Counted from the first letter of the stretch, positions 1-7,653 are shown. The stretch is 48,267 nt of DNA from Clostridia bacterium (GCA_900767195.1 CAAFYG010000066.1:1-48267); one strand, 5' to 3'. Numbers and translations: made by a program. Notes: generated by a model from the letters alone, not told the origin.

Positions 1-864
1 AAGCGTGGTGATGATTCCGTTTTTGCCGAGCAGACAGGGAATGCTCAGGCACACATCGGAAATGCCGTATTCGCCCGTAAGCATCGAAGAAAGCGCAAGC
101 ACCGAATCAACGCCCGAATACAGCGAGTTTACGATATGCGCTACGCTTGCCGCAATGCCGTAGAACGTTGCGCCCTTGCCGGCAATGATCTTTCCGCCCG
201 ACTTTTTCACGTACTCTTCCACTTCGTCTTTCGAATACGGCGTGATGGGAAGAATGTTCGTATCCACCATCGCGCTGCCGTAATCGTTTAAAGGCACGCC
301 CGCGATATTCGCCGCCGACCACGCCACGAACGAGCTGTCGCCATGTTCGCCGAGTACGTAGGCATGCACCTGCTTCTGATTGATCGAATATAATTCGGAA
401 AGGCGCGTACGCAAACGAATGGTATCGAGAATCGTACCCGAGCCGATCACCTGCCCCTTGGGCAAACCCGTAATCTTTTCGAATACGTACGTAAGCACGT
501 CCACGGGGTTGGCAACCATTAAATAAATGGCGTTCGGCGCGTACTGCACGATCTTCGGCGCGATCTGCCTGATGATGTTTACATTCGTCTGCGCTAAGTC
601 GATACGGCTCTGCCCCGGCTTTCTGCCCACGCCGGAAGTGATGATCACAATATCTGATCCGACGGCGTCGGCATAATCTCCTTCATACACGTTCGCGGGA
701 GAAAGGAACGGCGTTGCCTGCTTGATATCAAGCGCTTCGGACTCTGCTTTTTCGGAATTTACGTCGATCAGAACGATTTCCGATACCGAGCTGCCCGCCA
801 CGAGGGTGTACGCGATCGTTGCGCCCACCGAGCCTACGCCGATGATTGTTACCTTGTTGTTCAT
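1..864 (-). CDS. ldh: L-lactate dehydrogenase (3' end cut by window edge)
   Basis: NAD-dependent reduction of pyruvate to L-lactate at the end of glycolysis, in the cytosol. The 288 codons present start with a Rossmann motif (GVGSVGATIAYTL near residue 10). They include the family's ANPVDVLTY strand, GSGTILDTIR and the catalytic HGDSS region (the proton-acceptor His lies in GEHGDSS). Full-length enzymes have about 315 residues, so only some 25 C-terminal residues are missing at base 1. The ATG at 862-864 has GAGG about 10 nt upstream. A good promoter lies at 981-1009, so this is the first gene of its transcript. Malate dehydrogenase of the same superfamily is the alternative, but the overall match favours LDH. 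Confidence 0.93.
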   Translation of the reverse strand, partial: MNNKVTIIGVGSVGATIAYTLVAGSSVSEIVLIDVNSEKAESEALDIKQATPFLSPANVYEGDYADAVGSDIVIITSGVGRKPGQSRIDLAQTNVNIIRQIAPKIVQYAPNAIYLMVANPVDVLTYVFEKITGLPKGQVIGSGTILDTIRLRTRLSELYSINQKQVHAYVLGEHGDSSFVAWSAANIAGVPLNDYGSAMVDTNILPITPYSKDEVEEYVKKSGGKIIAGKGATFYGIAASVAHIVNSLYSGVDSVLALSSMLTGEYGISDVCLSIPCLLGKNGIITTL

Positions 865-980
865 AACTGAATACCTCTTTTCTTATGTTTTGCCCGCGTG
901 CGCGTTACTTCAAAAATACGTTATTTTGTTTTTCTGTTTCTGCATTTTTTCGGTTTCTGCGCCGCACTTTCAGCACTACC

Positions 981-1009
981 ATTATACCACGATCTCAAAA
1001 CGAACGCAA
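981..1009 (-). promoter_or_regulatory. Sigma-A promoter for ldh
   Basis: Minus-strand -35 TTGCGT (1004-1009), 17-nt spacer, -10 TATAAT (981-986). The predicted 5'UTR is about 110 nt. TTGCGT recurs as the -35 of several promoters in this window. Confidence 0.7.
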
Positions 1010-1219
1010 GCCTTTCAAAAATTTTTCCCGAACTTGCCGATTCTGCGTTCGCTATTGTCTTTTTTTTGTTATACTTTCGATTTTTTTAAACAGTTTTTGA
1101 TATAAAATAACATAATTGCGGTGTTATAAAAACGCCCGTATTTCATCGTAAACATTCAGGCGTTTTATATAAAAACGGCATATTTCTATATCAAAAAAGA
1201 TATATTATCTCCCACCGCT
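1010..1219. other. AT-rich intergenic region between ldh promoter and small Cys-rich gene
   Basis: No convincing gene. It contains long T and A runs and a weak hairpin (AAAACGCC at 1129-1136 with GGCGTTTT at about 1159-1166, loop about 22 nt). The hairpin may end transcription of the small gene at 1220-1423. Otherwise I see nothing. Confidence 0.4.
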
Positions 1220-1423
1220 TTACTTAGACTTCAAAACGGCTACGCGGGTTTTGCCGCTCTTTTTATTGGAAACGCGGCGTTTTGCTTTCGCGCAGGGGTA
1301 CTCCTCTTCCTTTTTGCATTCCGAGCAGTAATCGTAAGATCCGCATTTATCCTCGCCGCTCTCGTAGCTTTCTTTCCATTTCTTTTCGTCGATTTTTTTC
1401 TGTTCGTCTTTGTAGCTGTACAT
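1220..1423 (-). CDS. Small Cys-rich, lysine-rich hypothetical protein
   Basis: A 67-residue protein I do not recognise. About a quarter of it is Lys/Arg, with a central run of cysteines (CGSYDYCSECKKEEEYPC, residues about 27-44) that could bind zinc. The C-terminus is basic (KRRVSNKKSGKTRVAVLKSK), suggesting nucleic-acid contact. It is real in my view because AAAGGAG sits 7-8 nt before the ATG and a complete -35/-10 promoter lies at 1496-1524. There is no signal peptide or membrane segment. Function unknown. Confidence 0.7.
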   Translation of the reverse strand: MYSYKDEQKKIDEKKWKESYESGEDKCGSYDYCSECKKEEEYPCAKAKRRVSNKKSGKTRVAVLKSK

Positions 1424-1495
1424 TTTGGGTCTCCTTTAAAAAATTTATTTTTTGTTCTTTCTTTTGTTTGTGCGCAAGCTTTCGTCTGCAATATT

Positions 1496-1524
1496 ATTAT
1501 ACTATCCGGAAAAAGAAAATTCAA
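1496..1524 (-). promoter_or_regulatory. Sigma-A promoter for the small Cys-rich gene
   Basis: Minus strand TTGAAT (1519-1524), 17-nt spacer, TATAAT (1496-1501). It lies about 75 nt upstream of the small gene's ATG. Confidence 0.65.
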
Positions 1525-1635
1525 GCGATTTACACGTCGAAAAAGCAGGAATTTTTAAAAATTTCAGGAACGCGCGGCAATTTTTTCCGTCCGCGTCGCT
1601 TTCGCGGCCCGAGGCGCATTATTCTGCCCCGTCTT

Positions 1636-2559
1636 TTAAAGCTTTGTTACTTTCGTCTGCGCGTAAATTTTTTCATACGTTTCTTTTCTGAAAGACGGAT
1701 CGTCCTTTTCGGTGACGGAAGCCGTACCGGCCGCCGCCGCGCGGCGTAAAATTTCGGCAAGCGGCAGTCCTTCGGAAAGCGATTTGGTCGCCGCCGCCAG
1801 CATCGCGTCGCCCGCGCCCACCGTACTTTCCACGCGCACGCGAGCAGATTCCGCATAATAAGCTTCGTTTTCGTTCACCAACATTGCCCCCTCGCCGCCG
1901 AGCGATAACAATACGTGTTTCGCGCCCGCTTTCACGAGTTCCCGCGCGCCCGCGAGCCGATCCGCCGGCGTTAAAAATTCGCCGCCGAGCGTAGCGGAAA
2001 GTTCGTCGAGATTCGGCTTAATAAGATCCACGCCCGCTTCGATCGCGGCTTTCAGCCGTTCGCCGTACGTATCCGTAGCCACGATTTTCGCGCTTTTCGC
2101 CGCCAGCACAAGCTCTTTATAATAGCTTGCGGGAGTGCCTTTCGGCGCGCCTCCGGAGATCACCGCGGCTTCGGTTTTCGCCGCCTGAATACGAACGAAA
2201 TCGAGAAGATCGCGCCGCTTTTCGCCCGCCACTTCGCGCCCCTCTTCGTTCACCTCGGTGAGCCTGCCGTTTTCGTCGATGAATTTATAGTTTTCGCGCA
2301 CTCTGCCGGGATTCCAGATAAAGCTGAAAGGAATCCCCTCTTTATCGAGCGCCTTTTCGAAAAGCGAGCCGTTTTCGTTATACATAAAACCGGTGACGAA
2401 CGCCGCTCCGCCGAGCCGCGTAACGCCCACCGCCACGTTGTTCGCCTTGCCCGCATACGTCACGCTTTTGCCGCTCGCCACGTTGGTTTTGCCGAGTTTG
2501 AATTGTTCGAGCCGCACCGTTACGTCTACGCACGGACTCATGCCCACGGTAAGAATCAT
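1636..2559 (-). CDS. PfkB-family sugar-phosphate kinase (1-phosphofructokinase-like)
   Basis: Ribokinase/PfkB-fold kinase of 307 residues, probably phosphorylating fructose-1-phosphate, tagatose-6-phosphate or a related sugar phosphate. The N-terminus (VGMSPCVDVTVRLEQFKLGKT) matches the FruK/LacC opening. The substrate loop reads YAGKANNVAVGVTRLGG where FruK has AGGKGINVA. The C-terminal PfkB signature VGAGDAMLAA carries the anion hole and catalytic Asp. AAGGAAAG precedes the ATG. It follows pfkA but a terminator (2617-2641) separates them. There is no PTS or DeoR partner nearby, so the substrate cannot be fixed from context. Confidence 0.85.
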   Translation of the reverse strand: MILTVGMSPCVDVTVRLEQFKLGKTNVASGKSVTYAGKANNVAVGVTRLGGAAFVTGFMYNENGSLFEKALDKEGIPFSFIWNPGRVRENYKFIDENGRLTEVNEEGREVAGEKRRDLLDFVRIQAAKTEAAVISGGAPKGTPASYYKELVLAAKSAKIVATDTYGERLKAAIEAGVDLIKPNLDELSATLGGEFLTPADRLAGARELVKAGAKHVLLSLGGEGAMLVNENEAYYAESARVRVESTVGAGDAMLAAATKSLSEGLPLAEILRRAAAAGTASVTEKDDPSFRKETYEKIYAQTKVTKL

Positions 2560-2616
2560 TTTTCTCTTTCCTTTTGCTGTCGTTTTTCTTTTTTGAAGCG
2601 GAAATCGCAGATAAAC

Positions 2617-2641
2617 AAAAGCCCGCCCGCCGGGCTTTTTT
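2617..2641. terminator. Intrinsic terminator between pfkA and the PfkB-family gene
   Basis: AAAAGCCCG (2617-2625) pairs with CGGGCTTTT (2631-2639) around a 5-nt loop. T-rich on both strands, so probably bidirectional; here it would end pfkA mRNA. Confidence 0.75.
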
Positions 2642-2668
2642 CCGGCGAACAGGCTGCAATTATACTTT

Positions 2669-3631
2669 TTACATCGAAATCATCTGCAAGGTTTCGTAAA
2701 GCTCGTAATTAAACTGTTTCTTCATGGAAACGGCTTCGATAATGTCCATATCGATAATTTCGTTTTTGTGGATACCCACCACGCGGTTTCCGATGCCTTC
2801 GCAAAGCAGACGCACCGCTTTATTGCCGAACTGCGCCGCCAGCATTCTGTCTGCCATGGAAGGCGAGCCGCCGCGCTGTACATGCCCGATGCAGGTGGGG
2901 CGCACGGAATATTCCGTGACTTCCTGCAACTTTTTCGCGAACGAATCGGCAGACATCACGCCCTCGGCAACCACGATGATATTCGAATGTTTGCCGCTTG
3001 CGCGAGAACGATTGATTTTCATCACCACGTCGTCCATATCGAAATTGATTTCGGGAACGATGATGATTTCCGCACCCGAGGCGATGCCCGAATACAGCGC
3101 GATATCGCCGCAATGCCTGCCCATCACTTCCACTACGGAAATGCGTTCGTGCGAAGTCATCGTGTCGCGCAGTTTATTGATAATGTCGAGACAGGTATTC
3201 ACCGCGGTATCGAAACCGAGCGTGTAATCGGTGTATTGCAGATCGTTGTCGATCGTGCCGGGGATACCGATCGTAGGCACGCCGTAGTCTTCGGAAAGGA
3301 CTTTCGCGCCGCGGAACGAGCCGTCGCCGCCGATCACCACAAGGCCGTCGATTTTGTGTTTTTCCAGCGTTTTCACCGCCTGTTGCTGCCCTTCTTTCGT
3401 GAGCATTTCAAGGCAACGCGCGGTGCGGAGCTTTGTGCCGCCGCGCTGAACGATATCGGAAACGCTGCGCATTTCCATGGGAATAATATCGTCTTCGATG
3501 AGTCCTGCGTAGCCTCTTTCGATTCCGCACACTTCCAAGCCGTAATAGATCGCGGTGCGAACCACCGAGCGGATTGCCGCATTCATACCGGGCGCGTCGC
3601 CGCCGCTTGTTAATAAACCAATACGTTTCAT
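2669..3631 (-). CDS. pfkA: ATP-dependent 6-phosphofructokinase
   Basis: Commits fructose-6-phosphate to glycolysis by ATP-dependent phosphorylation to fructose-1,6-bisphosphate. The 320 residues equal the usual bacterial PfkA length. Visible motifs are GLLTSGGDAPGMNA (ATP site), GGDGS, and PGTIDNDLQYTDYTLGFDTA with the catalytic TIDND. GRHCGDIAL and HVQRGGSPSMADR near the C-terminus complete the set. GGGAGGG lies 5-6 nt before the ATG. A 24-codon upstream frame ends in this Shine-Dalgarno sequence. With ldh and the PfkB-family kinase it gives this stretch a glycolytic flavour. Confidence 0.97.
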   Translation of the reverse strand: MKRIGLLTSGGDAPGMNAAIRSVVRTAIYYGLEVCGIERGYAGLIEDDIIPMEMRSVSDIVQRGGTKLRTARCLEMLTKEGQQQAVKTLEKHKIDGLVVIGGDGSFRGAKVLSEDYGVPTIGIPGTIDNDLQYTDYTLGFDTAVNTCLDIINKLRDTMTSHERISVVEVMGRHCGDIALYSGIASGAEIIIVPEINFDMDDVVMKINRSRASGKHSNIIVVAEGVMSADSFAKKLQEVTEYSVRPTCIGHVQRGGSPSMADRMLAAQFGNKAVRLLCEGIGNRVVGIHKNEIIDMDIIEAVSMKKQFNYELYETLQMISM

Positions 3632-3635
3632 GTCG

Positions 3636-3710
3636 TTACCCTCCCGCCGAACAAGTGTTTAAATCTTTTGCAGCCGCCTGAAAAAGGCCGTTTTCAAGCA
3701 GTTTGATCAT
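3636..3710 (-). CDS. Possible 24-residue upstream ORF in the pfkA leader
   Basis: An ATG 9 nt after the pfkA -10 box opens a 24-codon frame. Its TAA overlaps the end of the pfkA Shine-Dalgarno GGAGGG, so terminating ribosomes would be delivered to pfkA. It has no Shine-Dalgarno of its own, which fits the near-leaderless starts seen elsewhere in this window. Composition is unremarkable. It may be a regulatory uORF or chance. Confidence 0.3.
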   Translation of the reverse strand: MIKLLENGLFQAAAKDLNTCSAGG

Positions 3711-3719
3711 TTCCGTTAT

Positions 3720-3748
3720 ATTATATCAAATCAAACGAAAAAAACAAA
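3720..3748 (-). promoter_or_regulatory. Promoter for pfkA
   Basis: Minus strand TTTGTT (3743-3748), 17-nt spacer, TATAAT (3720-3725). It drives pfkA and the possible upstream ORF. Confidence 0.6.
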
Positions 3749-3819
3749 CTCTTTTACGGGGAATTTTGAAAAATTTTTAATTCTTTTCACTTTTGATCGT
3801 TTCTTGCTCAATTCTAACA

Positions 3820-3865
3820 CACCCACAGGGTGTTTCGTTACGCACCCGCAGGGTGTTTCGTTACG
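3820..3865. repeat. Two tandem 23-bp repeats, each with a small dyad
   Basis: Copies at 3820-3842 and 3843-3865 differ at one position. Each has a CACCC/GGGTG dyad followed by TTTCGTTACG. That tail resembles CTCGTTACGG in the larger repeats at 7.4, 7.7, 10.8 and 15.2 kb. They lie in the 341-bp gap between pfkA and pth, which otherwise holds only the pfkA promoter. Confidence 0.7.
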
Positions 3866-3972
3866 GACTGTTACTTTCCCCTTTTTCACCAACTATCTGC
3901 CTTTTCCGCTATTATTGCGCCGTTTATCACGCGCGCCCACTACCGCACACCCCGCCAAGCGCGCGCCACTTG

Positions 3973-4536
3973 TCAGCCGTTAAACTTATTCATCACGTCT
4001 TCGATTTTTATCCCGCTTGCAAACGCCACCGCCGCGTCCGCCGCCCTGCCGCACGCTTCGGCAAAAAGCTCGTAATCTTCTTTGCGGATTTCCGAAAGCA
4101 CGTAATCGATGATCGGAATATTCACCGCCGAATCCCGAATCCCTATCCTGATCCGCGGAAAATTCGTCCAACCCGTTTCGCCGATCACCGAGCGCATGCC
4201 GTTGTGCGTGCCTGCGCTGCCCTCCGGGCGGATACGGACCTTGCCCTTCGGCAGATCGTAATCGTCGTAAATCACAGCCACGTGTTCGGGCGGCACTTTG
4301 TACTTCGCCGCCAGCTGTTTCACCGCGCGTCCCGAATTATTCATATACGTCACGGGGCGGGCGATAATCACTTTCTCGCCGCCGACATACGCTTCCGCCA
4401 CCGAAGCTTCGCACTCATTCTTTTTAAATTTCGCCCCGAGCTTTTCCGCCGCGTCGCCCGCCGCAATAAAGCCCATATTATGAAACGTCTTTTCGTATTT
4501 TTTTTCCGGATTTCCAAGCCCCACGATCAGGTACAT
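3973..4536 (-). CDS. pth: Peptidyl-tRNA hydrolase
   Basis: Cleaves the ester bond of peptidyl-tRNAs dropped by stalled ribosomes, recycling tRNA. The 187 residues match the family length. Asn9 (GLGNPEKKY) and catalytic His19 (FHNMGF) are present, as are PVTYMNNSG, the IYDDYDLPKG strand with the catalytic Asp, and GSAGTHNGMRSV. The Shine-Dalgarno is weak (GGGGTAATGG before the ATG). It lies upstream of prs in reverse operon order, separated from prs by a 14-bp tandem repeat array. Essential housekeeping gene. Confidence 0.95.
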   Translation of the reverse strand: MYLIVGLGNPEKKYEKTFHNMGFIAAGDAAEKLGAKFKKNECEASVAEAYVGGEKVIIARPVTYMNNSGRAVKQLAAKYKVPPEHVAVIYDDYDLPKGKVRIRPEGSAGTHNGMRSVIGETGWTNFPRIRIGIRDSAVNIPIIDYVLSEIRKEDYELFAEACGRAADAAVAFASGIKIEDVMNKFNG

Positions 4537-4620
4537 AGCGCCATTACCCCACGCTCAAAAATAACCGCCGCCCCGATCCCGCGCCCGCAGAAAAATCGGG
4601 CTCGATAAAAAAGGCGGCGG

Positions 4621-4662
4621 CAAATTCTCAATTTCAAATTCTCAATTTCAATTTCTCAATTT
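4621..4662. repeat. Three tandem 14-bp repeats between pth and prs
   Basis: Units CAAATTCTCAATTT at 4621-4634 and 4635-4648, and a one-mismatch copy CAATTTCTCAATTT at 4649-4662, with a partial fourth. They lie just past an A/T-only dyad at the prs stop (about 4672-4700). Slippage-prone satellite with no known role. Confidence 0.8.
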
Positions 4663-4699
4663 CAATTCCGGTATTTTTAAATTTTTACGTTTAAAAATA

Positions 4700-5644
4700 T
4701 CAGTCGTACAATTTCGACATCGGTTTATCAAGGTACACGTTCTCGATCGCCGCCGCGAAAATATCCGCCACGGAAAGCACCTCGAATTTCGGGCGCATTT
4801 TCTCCTCGGGCAGGTGAATGGTATCCAGCATCACAAGCTTCGTGATCGGCGATTTTTCAAGCCGTTCCACGGCAGGGCCGGAAAGCACCGCATGCGTGCA
4901 AGCCGCATAAATTTCCGTCGCGCCGAGATCTTTCAGAGCCTGCGCGCCCTGGCAGATCGTGCCGGCGGTATCGATCATATCGTCCACCATAAAGCAACGC
5001 TTTCCCTTCACGTCGCCGATGATGTTCATCACTTCCATCACGTTCGCTTTGGGGCGGCGTTTATCGATAATCGCAATCGGCACGCCGAATTTTTCGGCAA
5101 CTTTTCTCGCGCGCTTCACGCTGCCCATATCGGGCGCAACCACCACGTCGATATTGCCCTCTTTCGCAAAATGATTGTAAATCGTAGGCCCGCCCAGAAG
5201 ATTATCCACGGGAATATCGAAAAATCCCTGAATCTGTTCCGCGTGAAGATCCATCGTCAGCACGCGATCCGCACCGGCCGCCGTAATCAGATTCGCCACA
5301 AGTTTCGCCGTAATGGGATCTCTCGAACGCGCTTTTCTGTCCTGACGGGCATAGCCGAAGTACGGAACAACCGCCGTGATACGCCCCGCGCTCGCACGCT
5401 TCGCCGCGTCGATCATAATCAGCAGTTCCATAAGGTGATCGTTCACGGGCGAGCAGGTAGACTGAATAATGAAAAGATCTCTGCCGCGCACCGTTTCTTC
5501 GATATGCACGCTGATTTCGCCGTCGGAAAACGTGGCTACTTCGATGCCGCCAAGCTCGGTATTAAGCTTTTTCGCAATCGCCTGCGCCAAAGGCAAGTTC
5601 GAGTTTCCCGAAAACAACTTGATTTCGTTACCGTGAGTTATCAT
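4700..5644 (-). CDS. prs: Ribose-phosphate pyrophosphokinase (PRPP synthetase)
   Basis: Makes phosphoribosyl pyrophosphate from ribose-5-phosphate and ATP for nucleotide, His and Trp synthesis. The frame is open further upstream, but I place the start at the ATG at 5642-5644: GAGG lies about 10 nt before it, and the product then begins MITHGNEIKLFSG as the family does. That gives 314 residues. Visible are PYFGYARQDRK (ATP loop), MDLHAEQIQGFFD, DMGSVKRARKVA, and the PRPP-binding loop MVDDMIDTAGTI. Well conserved throughout. Confidence 0.97.
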   Translation of the reverse strand: MITHGNEIKLFSGNSNLPLAQAIAKKLNTELGGIEVATFSDGEISVHIEETVRGRDLFIIQSTCSPVNDHLMELLIMIDAAKRASAGRITAVVPYFGYARQDRKARSRDPITAKLVANLITAAGADRVLTMDLHAEQIQGFFDIPVDNLLGGPTIYNHFAKEGNIDVVVAPDMGSVKRARKVAEKFGVPIAIIDKRRPKANVMEVMNIIGDVKGKRCFMVDDMIDTAGTICQGAQALKDLGATEIYAACTHAVLSGPAVERLEKSPITKLVMLDTIHLPEEKMRPKFEVLSVADIFAAAIENVYLDKPMSKLYD

Positions 5645-5811
5645 ATTGTATATTACCTCTTTTCTCTTCGCAAAAAAGCGTATTCGTCCGCGGCTTTTCC
5701 GCCGCGCCGCGTCTCCGCCCTTTTGCAAAGTTTTTATCGCGTTAAAATCTCTTTTCCCCTTTTTTCCGCTTCCTTAGCCGAATGAAAACAAGCTTGAATC
5801 CGACTATATAT

Positions 5812-5840
5812 ATCATACAATATTTGCGCCGTTTCGTCAA
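5812..5840 (-). promoter_or_regulatory. Sigma-A promoter for prs
   Basis: Minus strand TTGACG (5835-5840), 17-nt spacer, TATGAT (5812-5817). Predicted 5'UTR is about 165 nt, with no recognisable riboswitch. Confidence 0.65.
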
Positions 5841-5914
5841 CCGATTTGGCGGCGGCTTACGATTTTCTTTTCGATTTTGTGAATTTTGTTCGTTTTCGGC
5901 GTGTTTCTTCCGTC

Positions 5915-6433
5915 TTATTTTTCTATGTCCGCCATTCCGGATTGTTTCGCACGCTCTTTTTCTTCTTTCAGCCGCGCCCGAAGCGAAGTAAAAAATTCCG
6001 TCAGTATCCCCGAACATTCCTCTTCCAGCACTCCGCCCGTCACTTCCATCGTGTGATTTAATAAATTCGCCGCCGCAAGCTCGCCCGTCAAAGACCTGCC
6101 TTTCTGCTCTTTCGCCCCGAAAAACAGCTTGTCCGCGCGCGCGTTCAAAGCCGCCCCCATGCACATCGGGCAGGGTTCGAGCGTCACGTACAATTCGCAC
6201 CCTTCGGGCAGCCGCCACGAATGAAATCTGCGGCACGCGCCGTCGATCGCCATCATCTCGGCGTGCGCGCTCGCAAGCTGTTTTTTCAATCGGCGGTTAT
6301 ACCCCTTCGCCACCACCTTGTTTTCATACACGATCACCGCGCCGATCGGCACTTCGCCCTCTTTCAAGCCTTTTTTCGCCTGCCGCAACGCCGCAAGCAT
6401 AAATTTTTCTTCTCTGCTTCTCTTTTTGCTCAT
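5915..6433 (-). CDS. tadA: tRNA-specific adenosine deaminase
   Basis: Deaminates A34 to inosine in the tRNA-Arg(ACG) wobble position. Zinc ligands are visible in HAE (His57, with the proton-shuttle Glu59) and PCPMC (Cys88, Cys91). The family tail GVLEEECSGILTEFF follows. I chose the ATG at 6431-6433 (172 residues), because earlier starts in the frame add a basic extension overlapping the upstream peptidase gene. The Shine-Dalgarno is weak (GGCAGAG). The start lies 20 nt past the peptidase stop, so the two are probably co-transcribed. Confidence 0.94.
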   Translation of the reverse strand: MSKKRSREEKFMLAALRQAKKGLKEGEVPIGAVIVYENKVVAKGYNRRLKKQLASAHAEMMAIDGACRRFHSWRLPEGCELYVTLEPCPMCMGAALNARADKLFFGAKEQKGRSLTGELAAANLLNHTMEVTGGVLEEECSGILTEFFTSLRARLKEEKERAKQSGMADIEK

Positions 6434-6455
6434 AATCTCTGCCTTTTTTTCGTTC

Positions 6456-7283
6456 TTATTTCGTCGCCTTCTTTGCCGCATACGATAAATCGGCAATCAC
6501 GTTTCTGCATTTTCGCACCATGTCTTTCAGCTCGCCCGCTCCCAGAGGGTGCGCCGCTTCTTCCCGCCCCGCTTCCACGGTAACCGCGGGAATCCCGAAA
6601 GCTTCTATACACCAATCCTTGTAGCCGCCCGCGCTGCCCTCCGTCTCGCCCAGGGGATACCCCGTGGAAAAGGAAAGCGATTTCGCAAGCGCGTAATCGC
6701 GGTACGCGCGCATGCCCTTCTGATGAAAACGCCAATAAATCTCTTCGCCTTTCGTGTGAAAGGAAATCGTATAATCGGGGCGGATTTGCTCGGTGAAAAC
6801 TTTGAGAGCCTGCGTTTCCGGCTCGGAAAAAGGCTTCGCTCCCACATAGTTTTCGCCGCCCGGCGCAAAAACGTTGCTTTTGCCGCCGCCCCATCTCGCC
6901 GCAAAATTCACGTTGAGATCCACGCCCCTGCCGTTGGCTTTCCAAAGCGAAAAATCTTTGCCGCCGCCGTTTAAAGCGAGCAATTCCGCCCGACTTGCTT
7001 TCGGCGCGGAAGACAAGCCTTTTTGCGAAAGCAACGCGCCGTCGGGGTTTGCAAGCGGCACAAACCACACGCTGCCGAAAACGCCGCCGCGGCGGAAGTG
7101 TTCGAAAGCGAGATAGCTCGTGATCCATTCTCTGCCGTGTATCGCGTACTGAGCGATTCCCACGGGCGCGCCGAATCCGAGGCGGATGGCGAAAAGATCT
7201 CTGCCGAACAGGCTTTTGCCGATCACGCGTTTTTCGCCGGGGGAAGAGAGAAAGAAGTTTCGCACATCTTTAAAAACGTCCAT
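6456..7283 (-). CDS. M14-family zinc carboxypeptidase
   Basis: Zinc peptidase of 275 residues. Zinc ligands His49 and Glu52 lie in HGREW and the third His in SFHTKGEE. The catalytic Glu is in VTVEAGREE near the C-terminus. GRGVDLNVNF has Val where pancreatic-type enzymes have the substrate-binding Arg (NRNF). This variant fits the bacterial gamma-D-glutamyl-diamino-acid peptidase branch acting on peptidoglycan stem peptides. No signal peptide, so a cytosolic recycling role is plausible. No clear Shine-Dalgarno before the ATG at 7281-7283. Confidence 0.85.
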   Translation of the reverse strand: MDVFKDVRNFFLSSPGEKRVIGKSLFGRDLFAIRLGFGAPVGIAQYAIHGREWITSYLAFEHFRRGGVFGSVWFVPLANPDGALLSQKGLSSAPKASRAELLALNGGGKDFSLWKANGRGVDLNVNFAARWGGGKSNVFAPGGENYVGAKPFSEPETQALKVFTEQIRPDYTISFHTKGEEIYWRFHQKGMRAYRDYALAKSLSFSTGYPLGETEGSAGGYKDWCIEAFGIPAVTVEAGREEAAHPLGAGELKDMVRKCRNVIADLSYAAKKATK

Positions 7284-7352
7284 ACCCGCAGAATATGCGA
7301 ATATTTCAAAAAGTGTGACTTATTCCCAGCCTTCCCCCTTTTCTTACATCAA

Positions 7353-7400
7353 GCCTTCCCCTCGGGGGCGGGCATCGCCCGTCTCGTTACGGATTGCAAC
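7353..7400. repeat. Repeat type B: CCCC/GGGG dyad plus GGGCATCGCCC and CTCGTTACGG tail
   Basis: A GCCTTCCCC-type dyad, then GCGGGCATCGCCC (small dyad), then GTCTCGTTACGGATTGCAAC. Near-identical to 7659-7706; inverted relatives are at 10837-10872 and 15218-15251. Confidence 0.8.
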
Positions 7401-7437
7401 AACCTGTTTGAAATTGTAATTTCAGCCTTTTATACAG

Positions 7438-7486
7438 GCTTCCCCCCGGGGGGAAGCTCTGCCGCAAAGCGGCAGTGATGAGGGGC
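7438..7486 (+). repeat. Repeat type A: 20-bp perfect palindrome plus variable hairpin
   Basis: GCTTCCCCCCGGGGGGAAGC (7438-7457) is a perfect palindrome. It is followed by hairpin CTGCCGC-AAA-GCGGCAG (7459-7475) and the constant tail TGATGAGGGGC (7476-7486). Confidence 0.9.
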
Positions 7487-7503
7487 GCAACTTGTTTTCT
7501 AAA

Positions 7504-7595
7504 AGCCTTCCCCCTTGGGGGCTTTTCTCGCTGAGTTGCTTCTCAAAGGCAACTGCGGCGGCTTGCTCTGCCGCATAGCGGCGGTGATAAGGGGC
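7504..7595 (+). repeat. Repeat type A with internal insertion
   Basis: Starts GCCTTCCCCCTTGGGGG, then about 50 bp related to the long hairpin at 15272-15325. Hairpin CTGCCGC-ATA-GCGGCGG (7568-7584) and tail TGATAAGGGGC follow. Confidence 0.75.
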
Positions 7596-7627
7596 AGTTA
7601 AAAAAACAACAAACCTGTATTAAATCG

Positions 7628-7653
7628 TTTAAAATTTTAATTATCTGCCTTAA
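7628..7653 (-). repeat. AT-rich linker shared by three repeat clusters
   Basis: The reverse complement contains AATTAAAATTTTAAACG, also present at about 10807-10832 and 15187-15212 in the same position between repeat units. The clusters are therefore copies of one composite element. Confidence 0.7.

Noticed and set aside
3793..4608. 271-codon plus-strand frame covering pth
   Set aside because: His/Arg/Phe-rich antisense shadow of pth with no motifs or ribosome site.
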